Assembly (NCBI GenBank): GCA_045802605.1
Contig: JBJMQS010000066.1
Location: forward strand, 1-64,000
Direction of reading: 5' to 3'
Origin: JBJMQS01 sp045802605
GTDB lineage: Bacteria > Planctomycetota > Planctomycetia > Gemmatales > Gemmataceae
DNA: 64,000 nt
In this document: positions 15,655-27,300 of the stretch, piece after piece
Layout of the letters: every line of letters begins with the position of its first letter
Position numbering within the stretch: the first letter of the stretch is position 1
Notes under the pieces: generated by a model
What the model saw: the letters and a program-made list of their open reading frames with translations, nothing else
Database searches by the model: none
What the model was told of the DNA's origin: nothing
Position numbers and translations under genes: made by a program

Positions 15655-18228
15655 ATGCCTCAGTCAACTGTTTGTCCCACGTTACCGGAAATCGTCGGCT
15701 TGCTGCGCAACGATGTCGCGCTCGACGAGCTTACCAATCTCGTCAGTCATCTGGTGAGTTGCGTTGTCTGCACCGACACGCTCATTGAGTTAAAGATGGC
15801 CGACAGCATCATCGAACGCTTACGTGCAGTCCGAGGGACCGACGAGCGCGCTGACTCCAAGCGGATCGACAGTTTGATCCTGACGCTCCTGACGGCGAAC
15901 GCTCGTCGCGCATTCTCCACTCCGGCCGCAGACCAAACAGCGGATGGGTCACGTCCAGACGGGGAGCGCGGCGAACGCGACTGGACAACGTTGCTGGGTC
16001 CACCCATCGGCCCCAATGAAATTGGGACGATTGGTCCGTACCGCGTATATCGCCTGCTCGGCACTGGCGGGATGGGAGCGGTGTTTGAAGCCGAAGACCC
16101 CGACCTGATGCGTCGGGTTGCATTGAAAGTGCCATTTCGTTCGTTGATGACTCGACCCACAGCGCGCGAGCGTTTCTTGCGCGAGGCCCGCACCGCGGCG
16201 GCGCTCAAAGATGAGCGCATCGTCACGATCTATCAGGTGGGGCAAGTCAACGAGTTGCCCTTCTTGGCAATGGAGTTGCTCGCGGGCGAAACACTCGAGG
16301 CCCGGCTCCAGAAAGACAGCCGTTTAGAAATCTGGGACGTCCTGCGGCTTGGCCGTGAGATCGCGGAAGGTCTGGCGGTTGCTCACGACCAGGGGCTGAT
16401 CCACCGTGATATCAAGCCTGCGAACATTTGGTTGACCGCACGGGGTTCGAGTCATGATGCGCTTGACCGGGGCTGCCGAATCAAGATCTTGGACTTCGGA
16501 CTGGCCCGCCCGACGATGTCAGATACCCATCTCACAGCCACTGGGCAGATCCTCGGCACGCCGCATTACATGGCCCCCGAACAAGCAGGCGGTGACCCGG
16601 TCGATCAACGGGCGGACCTCTTTAGTCTTGGTTGCGTGTTGTACGAAATGGCCAGCGGCAATCAGGCCTTTGCAGGGCATAGCATCATGTCGGTACTGAC
16701 CGCCCTGGCCACGGAAACTCCGACTACCCTATCGGAAATCCGTCCCGAGCTGCCAGCCTCCTTCACGGCGTTGGTGGATCGATTGCTGATCAAAGACCCC
16801 GCACAAAGGCCGGCTTCTGCTTGGGAAGTTGTGGAGACAATCCGGGCTATCGAACAGCAAGAGTTAAGGCCCGTGGCCGCTGTTGCGCCGCCGACTGTCG
16901 CTACAGCGAGGGCGGGCAATACGTCCAACCGAAAGCGGTGGTTAGCACTCACTGCTGGCGCGATCGCCACAGCGATCAGCGTAGTATTCGCTCTCAAGCT
17001 TTCGGCGAATCACGCGTCAGTACCGGGCGCACAAACCGTGATTGCGCCCACTGGGCCGCCGATCCGCGTGGGCATCTTACATTCGCGCACAGGGACGATG
17101 GCGGGCAGCGAACGCCCAGTTATTGATGCCACACTCATGGCGATCGAAGAGATCAATGGCAGCGGCGGGCTGCTGGGTTCACCCGTCGAAGCCGTTATCG
17201 AAGACGGCCAATCCGATGGGGCAGTTTTTGCGCAGAAGAGCGAAAAGCTGATCACACAGGACAAAGTCGCGGCCGTCTTTGGCTGTTGGACCTCGGCCAG
17301 CCGTAAAGCAGTTCGGCTTGTGTTCGAGAAGCATGACCACCTCCTCTTATACCCAGTGCAATACGAGGGGCTTGAACAGTCGCCGAACATCGTTTATCTC
17401 GGGGCCGCCCCGAACCAACAAATCATTCCCGCCGTCACTTGGTGTTCGACGTTCTTGAAAAAGCAGAAGTTATTTCTGGTCGGCTCGGACTATGTATTCC
17501 CGCGCGCGGCCAATGCTATCATCCGCGATCAGGCCACCGCGCTCGGTGCGGAAATTGTCGGCGAAGAGTACATGCCGCTGAGCAGCATGGACGTCGAACC
17601 TGTTATACAAAAGATCGCAGCGAGCAACGCGGAGATCATACTCAACACGATCAATGGCGACACGAATTTAGTGTTTTTCCGCCGCTTACGCGCCGCCGGC
17701 ATCACGCCTGACAAGATTCCCACAATCTCGTTCAGTATTTCTGAAGATGACCTGAGTAGCTTCAGTCCCAAGGATGTGGCTGGTGATTACGCGGCCTCAA
17801 ATTATTTTCAGAGCATTGACAGCCCGCAAAATCACGCCTTCCTGAACCGATTCCAAGAGCGCTTCGGCACAACTCGCGATGTTTCGGACGCCATGGAAGC
17901 CGCGTACGTCGGGGTGCATCTCTGGGCTCAAGCTGTCCGTCAGGCGAACAAAATAGAACCGAATGCTGTTCGAGAGGCCTTGAAGACGCAATCCTTCGAC
18001 GCGCCTGAGGGGATGATGCGCATCGATTTCGATACGCAGCACACCGAAAAGTATGTTCGAATCGGCAAGATCACATCGGAAGGTCGATTTGCGGTAGTGT
18101 ACTGCTCCGAACAACCGATTGCCCCCGTGCCCTACCCGCGGACTCGCCCGAAAGCGGAGTGGGATGCCTTGCTCAACGATCTGCACCTGCGCTGGGGCGG
18201 CCAATGGGCCGAAACGCGAGGGAAGTAA
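15655..18228 (+). CDS. transmembrane Ser/Thr kinase fused to UrtA-like urea/amide-binding domain
   Basis: 857 residues from the ATG at 15655 (GAAGGG box 5-6 nt upstream; an earlier in-frame start at 15592 lacks one). Residues ~30-50 contain a His-x3-Cys-x2-Cys motif (SHLVSCVVCTDTL) like the zinc-binding anti-sigma domain. A PknB-type kinase follows (~126-400): GTGGMGAVFEAE, VALKV, catalytic HRDIKPANI (~251), DFG (~281) and APEQ (~307). One TM helix (~428-450, WLALTAGAIATAISVVFAL) separates it from an extracytoplasmic type-I periplasmic-binding domain (~469-850; PPIRVGILHSRTGTMAGSER, DGQSDGAVFAQKSEKLI, VFGCWTSASRKAVR, LLYPVQYEGLEQSPNI). That domain closely resembles UrtA/AmiC-like urea and short-amide binders of ABC systems. 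Ligand-controlled phosphorylation is inferred; no transporter genes are adjacent. Confidence 0.9.
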   Translation: MPQSTVCPTLPEIVGLLRNDVALDELTNLVSHLVSCVVCTDTLIELKMADSIIERLRAVRGTDERADSKRIDSLILTLLTANARRAFSTPAADQTADGSRPDGERGERDWTTLLGPPIGPNEIGTIGPYRVYRLLGTGGMGAVFEAEDPDLMRRVALKVPFRSLMTRPTARERFLREARTAAALKDERIVTIYQVGQVNELPFLAMELLAGETLEARLQKDSRLEIWDVLRLGREIAEGLAVAHDQGLIHRDIKPANIWLTARGSSHDALDRGCRIKILDFGLARPTMSDTHLTATGQILGTPHYMAPEQAGGDPVDQRADLFSLGCVLYEMASGNQAFAGHSIMSVLTALATETPTTLSEIRPELPASFTALVDRLLIKDPAQRPASAWEVVETIRAIEQQELRPVAAVAPPTVATARAGNTSNRKRWLALTAGAIATAISVVFALKLSANHASVPGAQTVIAPTGPPIRVGILHSRTGTMAGSERPVIDATLMAIEEINGSGGLLGSPVEAVIEDGQSDGAVFAQKSEKLITQDKVAAVFGCWTSASRKAVRLVFEKHDHLLLYPVQYEGLEQSPNIVYLGAAPNQQIIPAVTWCSTFLKKQKLFLVGSDYVFPRAANAIIRDQATALGAEIVGEEYMPLSSMDVEPVIQKIAASNAEIILNTINGDTNLVFFRRLRAAGITPDKIPTISFSISEDDLSSFSPKDVAGDYAASNYFQSIDSPQNHAFLNRFQERFGTTRDVSDAMEAAYVGVHLWAQAVRQANKIEPNAVREALKTQSFDAPEGMMRIDFDTQHTEKYVRIGKITSEGRFAVVYCSEQPIAPVPYPRTRPKAEWDALLNDLHLRWGGQWAETRGK

Positions 18229-18294
18229 ACCATTCTCGGCAGCAATGTAGGTGAAATCGGTAGCCGTTTGAAACACACAGTTATTAGACACCAT

Positions 18295-18321
18295 CGGCCG
18301 GGAATCAATGATTCCCGGCCG
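18295..18321. terminator. perfect inverted repeat between convergent genes
   Basis: CGGCCGGGAATCA and TGATTCCCGGCCG are perfect 13-nt arms separated by one A. The element lies 67 nt after the kinase stop and 50 nt after the stop of the giant surface protein, so it can serve both strands. A CTTTT follows at ~18337-18341 on the plus strand, not immediately adjacent. Confidence 0.6.
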
Positions 18322-18370
18322 GGAGTAGTCTGACGCCTTTTCGTAAGTAATACGGTGAATCACGAATGAA

Positions 18371-21300
18371 TCACGGAGCGCTAGAGATGTTCTGGCGGAA
18401 CCGCAGGTAGTCGTTCTGATCGACGTCACCGTCGCCGTTGAAGTCGAACACACTGTTCGGGCCACCTGAGATCGCATTGCGGAAGACCAAGTAGTCGGTC
18501 TGATCCACACTACCGTCGCCGTTCTCGTCGCCATAGAAGCGGTAGAACTTGTTGGCCGTAGTGCCATTCACGGTGTAGTTGGAGCCAGCACCCGCACCAC
18601 CATTCAGTTGACCGCCAGCATTGCTCACCTTCGAAGCATCGATGACGAAGTTGTACAGACCATCCTGCAACGAGAACGTGCTATCCACAAACGTTCCCGC
18701 ATTGAAGGTGATGGTCACAACGCTGGTGCTGCCGGACACTGGGTTAGTTGTCAAAGACACCGGGCCGGCACCACCGGCGGGCGAGCTTAAGCTCGACGCA
18801 CTTCGTGCCAAGCTGAAGGCATTGGCTCCCGTAAATGTCACGGGAGATGAGAAGGTCACAATGATGCGGCGAACTTCCGAACGCTGCACCGTGCCGTTGA
18901 CACCGTTGATGTTGGTGTTGCCCGTGCCTTCGTCGAGCACGACCGAAAGCACCGTCGCGGCGGGAACAACTGGCTGCACTTCAAACGCGCCCATGTCGGT
19001 GACACCGACACTCCGGTTAAAGCCCGCGCCACGCTGGTCGAAAGACAAGGAATCTGGATTCGAACCGGTATTCAAGGCCGGGCTGCCAGCCTTTAAAGCG
19101 TGGGTCGGCGTCTGACCACCATTATCCGCCAAAGCGCTGAGCAACGGATCGCTTCCTATCGTGAGATTGCCACCGTTGTCGGTAAACGTTGTACCGGTAG
19201 GAATCGAGCCAAGCGCCGAAGTCTTGGAGATAATGGTCGTTGCAAAACGGAAGTCCGTGTTGTTGGGATCCGAGTTGGTAGTGGTATTTCCCTGAATGAT
19301 CGAACTTTCGATTTCGATGGTGCCGCTCGTGATCCGGACACCGCCACCACCACCCGTCCCCGAATTGTTCGCAGTAATGGTGGAATTCTTGATCTTGAAT
19401 GAATTCGCCGAGAACGCGAAGCCGCAGAAGGCGCCATAGGCTCCCGCATTGGTCGTCGTGTTCCCCGAAATCGTGCTGTTCTCAATCAAGATGTTGAACG
19501 CCGACCCGGTCATGTAAACGCCGCTCCCCGCAAAGGAGCCGTCCGCGATGTTGCCAGTGACCGCGCTATTGAGCAGGTTGAAGCTCACGCTGGAGGTGCC
19601 GATGAAGACACCGCCGCCGGCGTTGGTCGCATGGTTGTTCTTCAACCAGACGCCATCCAAGGTCAGATTTTCGGCATCGGTGATGGCACCGCCGGAGCCG
19701 GTGAAACTGCCGCCAGTGAGCGTTAAGCCCGAAATCGTGACGTTCATGATGTTGGACGAGCTGTCGGAGATGTTGAATATCCGGCTGGCGTTGTTGGCAT
19801 CCACGGTGATTTGTTTCGCGCCCAGGCCTTGCACAATCACGGGCTTTGTAATGGCCAGTTCACCCAATGCGAGCGTAATTGTCGATGCAGAGTTGAACAC
19901 AATCGAGTCAAAGGTAATAGTGTTCTGGGCTATGCCGGGCGTCGCATTGTTGGCAAGAATCGCCTCGCGCAATGAGACTTTGCCGTCTGTGTCGGTGGAT
20001 TCATCGTTCTTCGCATTGACGACAAAGTTGGCACCGATACCAACAGCGAATGTTCCCAGTGTTTGACCAGGAACCGAGTTTGGCGTCGGAGTGTCCAGGT
20101 CGAAGACCTGACTTCCGTTTAGTGAGATCGTGTAGGTGCCGTTATCGCCGGCGTCGAAAGATCCGCCAGGCGCGGTGAACGTGTAGGTCGCGGTCACCGA
20201 GGTGCCTGAACCCGAAATCGAGACCGTTGGACTCGTGAATGACCCCGCACCGGTAATCGACACATCCGCGGTGTTGATCGTTGTCGTATCGATGCCGGTT
20301 TCATCCGTGTAGATGACTACGAAAGAATACGTCGAAGCGCCGCTTGAAGTGACGTTGGGGTGAGCCCCGAATGTCGCATTGGGAATTCGACTGACGCCTT
20401 CAAATGCACCAGCATCCAATACGCCATCGACTACGCGCGGGAACCCCGGACCTCGTTGGTCAAAGGTCAATGTTGTAGCACCGTTGATATTCAGTGCAGG
20501 ACTGCCGGTCTGCAGCGCATGGGTCCGAGTTTTTCCGCCGTTGTTCTGCAGTGGAGCAAGGAGCGGGTCAATCGGCGAGACGGTAGTGCCTAACAGATTG
20601 CCAGTGCCCGTAAACCCGGAGCCATTGGCGTCGCCGACAACATTAAAGTCGCCCGTGACTGGGGTGGCTGTAGAGAAGTCGTTTCCTGCTGCGCTGCTGC
20701 CCTTGTTACCAGCAACGATCGTATTGTTCATTTGCACATTGGCTGGTGCGCTGCCGAAAAAGATGCCGCCGCCCGTACTACCGGCTGAATTACCGGTGAC
20801 TGTTGAGTTGTTCACTCGGTAAATCGATCCGCTTGCTTCGAAAAGGTACATGGCGCCGCCCGTGCCGCCAGCCGTATTTCCGGAGAAGGTCGAGTTCGAA
20901 ACGGTAAGATCGCCATCGTCAAAGAAGTAGAGGCCGCCACCATCACTCGTAGACTGGTTGCCTGTGAACAACGAGTTGTTGATGGTCACCGTCGGAGCGC
21001 CGACGGCGTGGAAGTTACTAAAAGCACCTCCAGTACTGCCCGCGCTGTTATTGGAAACTTCTGAATCGACGATCGTTAACACGGCTGCGTTGGAGGTCAT
21101 ATAAAATGCACCGCCATCGCTGGTCGCGGTGTTACCGGTCACCACGCAGTCTGTTACCGTTACAGTCGTCGCGCCGAATCGGATCGCCCCACCATCGCTC
21201 GTCACGCTGCCGCCTTTTAGAGTCAGCCCGGAAATGTCCAGCGTGTTGATACCTGCGACATCGAATAGGCGGCCTGTCTTGTTGGCGTCCACAGCCACCT

Positions 21301-24300
21301 TGCTGGCACCAGGCCCCGAGATGACAACCGAATCAGCAACAGAGAAACCCGATGTGAGAGTGATCGTGGTACCCGAGGGCAAGCTAAATGTAATTGTGTC
21401 GATGTTACCGGTATTTGTATTCGAGAAGTTCATCGCTTCCCGCAATGTCAAGTTGCCGACAGTGTAGTTGCCGTCGTCGGTGTCTCCAGCGTTGGTCACG
21501 TTCATGGACTTGCCGCCTAGGATCGCGCTAAAAGTGGAGAGCTGCGAAGGCGCCACCACCTTGTTGCCGTCGCCATCTTGCACGGTCGGCCCGACGTACC
21601 AAATTTGATAGAAGTCGGTGTCAGTCGGATCCCACTGGCCCGAAACCCCGTTGTTCGGAGCGTTGAAAGTGTAAATGACCTGGACTGGGGTGGATGTGCC
21701 CGTATTTGGCGTAGCAACGAAGGTAACTGCGTTGAGAGTGGTGCCGCCAAAAGCTGTTTTTATCACGACATCGTTGACGTCAACGGTGCTGATATCGATG
21801 CCGATATCATCCTTAAACGTCACTGTAACGTCGAAGGTCGTGCCACCGGAAACGGTGACGTCATCCCCCTTTCCACTAACCGTTGGAATGGGACTGGCGC
21901 TCGCTTCGAAGGCGCCAACATCGGTGCCGCTGCCGTTGGTCCGGTTAAAGCCCGCGCCGCGTTCATCGAAAGACAGGCTCACGTTGTTATTCCCATTGTC
22001 CAAGGCGGGACTGCCCACCTTTAGGCTCATCGTGGGAACGTGGCTTCCGTCAGGCAGTAGAGCTCCGCCATTGTCTGCCAATGGACTTAGACCCGGATCA
22101 AGTGGAGACAGCGTGTTGAACTGGTTTGGCGCACTTGCAAAGCTCCAGTTCGCTCCCTTAAGCCCGACAAGATTGTCAGTACCAGCGACCGAGAACGAAG
22201 CGGGCGTATCGATGTCCGGCGTGGTCGTGCCCGAGTTGGCGGCGACAATGGTGCTGGAAATGTTCAACACACCGGACGCAGAGCTAATTAGAATGCCGCC
22301 GACTCCGGCGGTGCCAACATTCCCGACGATCGTTGAGTTATTGATCGTGAGATTTCCAGCACCTGTCATGCTGATACCCGCACCTGTCGTGCTGCGGTTA
22401 TTTGCGACGGTGGTGTTGGTGATCGTTGCAACTGCGGTGACGAAAGTGATTGCACCGCCGTTCGCAGCGGCCGTGTTCGCGGATAACGTGCTATTCGTGA
22501 TGGTCAAACTGCCCGAGCCGAGCAAGAGCACCGCACCATTCGTCCCCGTACCAACGTTGCCGGTAATGTAGGTCTGATCAATCGAGATATTTGTTCCGGT
22601 TCCACCAGCAATTGCACCCCCATTCAAGCCACGATTGTTTTTGAAGATGCTGGGGTCAATCGTTAGCGTACCGGCACTAATGAAGATGCCGCCACCATTG
22701 GCAGATGAAGCCGTATTCGACTCGAACGTGGAATTCTTGACATCGACAGTCGCGGTGCTGCTGGCGGCGACGGCGCCACCAGCGGCAGCAGCAGTGTTGT
22801 TCTTCAAGGTGCTCGAGTTGAGTACCAGACTTCCGGTGGTCAATGCAATCGCACCACCATTTGTGGTCGCCGAGCTACCCGTGATAGTGACATGGGTTAA
22901 TGTCACAGAATCATCGGTCATTTGAATTGCGCCGCCGTTCGCCGCTTTGCCCTTTTGCAGGGTCATATCGGACAGGGACGCAGTTCCGGCACTTGGGAGA
23001 TTGATGTTAAAGATCTGGATTGCGTTGTTGCCGTCGAAAATGGCTTTCGCTGCACCCGGCCCAGTGATCGCCACCGGGTCAGTGATGTTCATCACCGAAC
23101 CCAGCACGATCGGCGTACCGTTAAACTTAGTGGAATCAAAAGTAATACTATCCGCGACGAGGTTTCCGTTCGTTAACTTCAGAGCCTCTCGGAACGAGCG
23201 CTTGCCAACCGAATAATCGCCATCGTCTACGTCGGATTGCTCATCGACCTGCAGAGTGACCGATATAGCAGTGTTGAAGGTTCCGAGGGCTTTCGTCGCC
23301 ACTGAGTTGGGCGTTGGCGTATCAACGTCAGAAACTTGAGAGCCGTTGACCGTGACCGTGTAGGCTCCCACTTGCCAGCCGCCCCATCCGCCAGCCGGAG
23401 CCGTAATCGTGTAGGTTGCGGTGACAGAAGTCCCCGAGCCAGTAAAGCCGGTGAATGTCGCCTTCTGGCCAGCTCCATAGCCAGAACCAGTGATCGTCAC
23501 GTCATTGCTATCCAGCGAGCTCGTGTTGATCCCGATGTCATCGGTATAGACGATCTGGATCGTCTCATCGGTCTGAGCGTTGCTCGTGATAATTGGCGCG
23601 CTCAGCAATTTGGCCTGCGGAGTCGGCGGAATTGGCGTCTCATAGGCGCCGATGTCCGTGATGTTATTGTTCGTGCGGGCGAAGCCAGTGCCGCGCTGAT
23701 CGAGGGTAAGTCCGTCCGGATTGGAACCGGTATCAATTGCGATGCTATTCGCCTTGAGGCGCATGGTGGGCATCGGGCCGCCGTAGTTGGCCAGTGGGTC
23801 CAGGCTAGGATCCACCGCCGTTGTGGCATCGCCGACAAAATTCACGCCCGCTGGATTCGTGCTGGGCGGATTTAGATCGATAACTGAGCCGGCTGTCATC
23901 TTGCCGATAATGCTTGTTGCCGCGTTTAACCAAGCACCTGTGCTGAAGCCATTGATATCAGGATTAGTCGCCGAGTTATTGCCCGCGACGATGCTGCTTT
24001 CAAGATTCACCAAGCCGACGGAATACGAGGCGTTCGTGACACGAATGCCGCCACCGGCACTGGAAGCCGAGTTGCCAGAGATCGTCGAGTTCTTGATGGT
24101 GATATTGCCGGCACTGGTGCTTCCACCGCCGACGGCACCGCCCAAACTGGCAGTGTTGCTTGAAAACGTGCTGTTTGAAATGGTGAGAGTCATGCCGCGT
24201 CGGAAATAGATGCCACCGCCGTAAGTACTCGCCGAGTTACCAGAGAACGTACTATTTTTGATATCGACGTTCCCAGTGACGGTCGTCGCACCAGTCATGC

Positions 24301-27300
24301 CGATGGCACCACCTGAAGTCGAAGTCGTGTTGCCCTTGAACCACACACCGTTCACAGTGACGTTGTCATTGTTGGTCCACTGGATCGCACCGCCGTCAGC
24401 CGCACTTCCCCCGGTGAGAGTCATTCCAGAGATCGCCACATCCTGCGTGGCATTGATCGTGAAGTGCCGGCCACTCTTATTTGCGTCGACTGTCAATTTG
24501 TCCGCACCCGGTCCTGTGATTGTGACTGAGTCACTAAGCGTAAAGGCGCCTGAAATCGTAATCGTAGTTGGGGCGGCAAAATTAAAGGTGATCGTATCAA
24601 CGTTGCCGACGTTGGAATTCGAGAAGTTAATGGCTTCTCTCAGCGTTAGGTTGGTTGAGGAGTAATTTCCATCGTCCGTGTCACCAGAGTTGTCCACGAC
24701 AATTGCCTTCGCCCCCAAGAGAGCGGCAAAGCTAGTCAGCTTGCCGGTTGAAATGGACAGAGGCGTCGGATCATTGTTGCTGACGGTGCCGACTAGGTTG
24801 ACCGAATAAAGGTCAGTATCCGATGGATCCCACGTGCCCAGCACCGAATTGTCGGGCGCGTTGAATGTGTACGTTGCAATCACAATATTGGGGTTTGAGC
24901 TATCGATGGTTACTGTAGTCGCGGTGAAAGTGACGTTGCCAAAAGCGCTCGTGACCTTCACGTCATTCACATCGATAGTAGACACATTGATCCCGGTGCC
25001 GCCGTCCTTGAAGGTCACGGTGACGTCATAGGTCGTCGCACCGGTGCCCGTGACGTTCGCCGCCGTCCCGGATGCCGAAGGGGCCGGATTGCTTTCGAAG
25101 GCCCCCATGTCGGGAACGCCACCCTTGATACGGGCGAATCCGCTCCCACGCTGATCAAACGAGAGTCCATCTGGATTGGACCCAACATCGATCGCTGGAC
25201 TGCCCGATTTGAGAGCGTGGGTCTTGGTGGGGCCGCCGTTGTTGGCCAGCACGTCGAGCATCGGGTCAGTGCCCACAGCCAAGTTGCCGCCGAGGTTGTT
25301 GTAAGTCACCCCGTCGGTTGAACTCAGTACCGAGTTCAGGACATTAAGTGTTGTCACGTACAGGAAGTTCGGGCTCGTACTTCCGGCATTGCCGCTGATT
25401 ATCGAGCTTTGGATATCCAAGGCCCCGCTGGTGATGCGGATGGCTCCGCCGCCGCTCGACGCCGAGTTCTTTGTGATGGTGGTGTTGTGAATTGCAAAAG
25501 AGGTAGCCGAGAATGAGTAGCCTTTGAAGAAGCCACCGACTCCGCCGCTAGATGTGTTACCCGATAACGTGCTGTTCGAAAACAAGATCTGGAAGCCTGC
25601 GCCGGTCATGTAGACTCCGCCGCCACCGCTCGTTGCCGAATTGCCACTGATGGTGCTATTCTTTGCCGTCAACGACACGCTCGAGGAACTGGTGGTGATC
25701 GCACCTCCATTGCTCGAAGCCTTATTGCTGTCAAGCGTCACGCTGTCGAGGGTCAATGAATCACTCACGGCAAGTGAAATCGCACCACCGTTCCCGGCGG
25801 TAGCTCGGTTAGAGACAGCCGAACTGAGGTTCATGTTGAGCGTTACGCTCGAGCCGCTCACCAATATTGCGCCGCCGGGCCCGCTGGTGGCGGTATTCGT
25901 CGTAAATGTCGCACTGTTGAGGGTTACAGTGCTGGTATTGCCCGTGACAGCCAGAGCGCCACCGCCAGTGGAGCTAGACGTGTTGGACGTAAAGCTGACA
26001 GAACTCATCGTCACAGATGCACTGGTACCGCTCACATTGACCGCACCGCCGGCACCGGCGGCCGAGTTGCTCGTGAAATTCACATTCGTCAGGCTGACAG
26101 TCGCGTTGTTCGCGGAGAACGCCATAACGGAACCGCTGGCGCTAGCCGCGAATTTGGTGAAACTCAGCTTTGAAATATCGACCGAGGCAGCGCTGACCGC
26201 GAATTGTTTGTTTGTGTTGTTCGCGTCAAAGGTAAGAGCTTGCGCCGGCCCAGTAATCACGACGCTGTCGGTAATGGACATCGCCGCATTGGCAATCGTG
26301 ATTGTCGTCGGAGCATTAAAGGTCGTGGAGCTAAACGTGATCGTGTCAGTGCCGATATTGCCATTGGCCAGTCGCAATGCCTCGCGGAAGCTGCGCTTGC
26401 CGACTGACACGTCACTGTCATCAACATCACTTGGCTCATCGACCACAAGATTACTGGCGAACGCAGTGGCAAAGCTTCCGAGCCCGATGGCTGGGACTGA
26501 CGAATTGTCGGGCGCGTTGTTCTTGACTTGACCGGCATTCATATTGATGGCGTAAGAACCGATGTTCCAGCCGCCCCAGCCACCTGCAGGTGCTGCGACC
26601 GTGTAGGTCGCGGTCACGGAGTTGCCGCTACCGGTGAAACCAGTGAAGGTCACGGTTTGATTCCCGGCATAGCCGTTGCCAGTGACGTAGATGTCATTGC
26701 TGTCGAGTGTGCTGGTATTTATGCCGCCGACATAGGTCGTGGAGTAGACAACGGTAATGGTGTCGTTGGCTTGAGCATTCGAAGTGATATTAGGTGCAGT
26801 TGCTTTTGCGCCCGGAGTCGGATCATCCGACTCAATGGCTCCCATATCGATAGTGCCAATGACACGTATGAAACCGGTTCCCCGCTGATCCAATGTCAGA
26901 GCCGGAAAAGCCGGGTTACTGCCAGCGTTCCGGACGGGACTGCCAGGCCCTGGAAGGCAAGTTTGGATGGTGCTGCCATCGGGCAAAGTAAAGCCGCCAT
27001 TATTGGCCAAAGCACCTAGCACCACCGCGCTACCAGTCTGATTGCCGCTGCCGGCTGCAATTGTGTACCCAAAGCCGACGCTGCCTGTGCCAATTGCCGT
27101 ATTGTTCACGGTCATCGAGGCTGCGCCGAAAACGTCCGGTCCATTGCCGGCCGCACCCGCGACAGAGTTGCCGGAAATGATGTTGCTTTCGCTGTTGATC
27201 GAGCCGGCCGTTCGGCTGACGCCACCGCCAGTACCGACGGTGCTGTTAGAAACGACGTTGTCGGCGATCGTGGAATTTTGCAGCGTCAGATTTCCAGAAG

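Noticed and set aside
21675..26531. Several 140-300-codon open frames on the plus strand inside the giant gene
   Set aside because: They follow the repeat pattern of the minus-strand beta-helix (Val/Pro/Leu-rich antisense text) and have no independent start signals.
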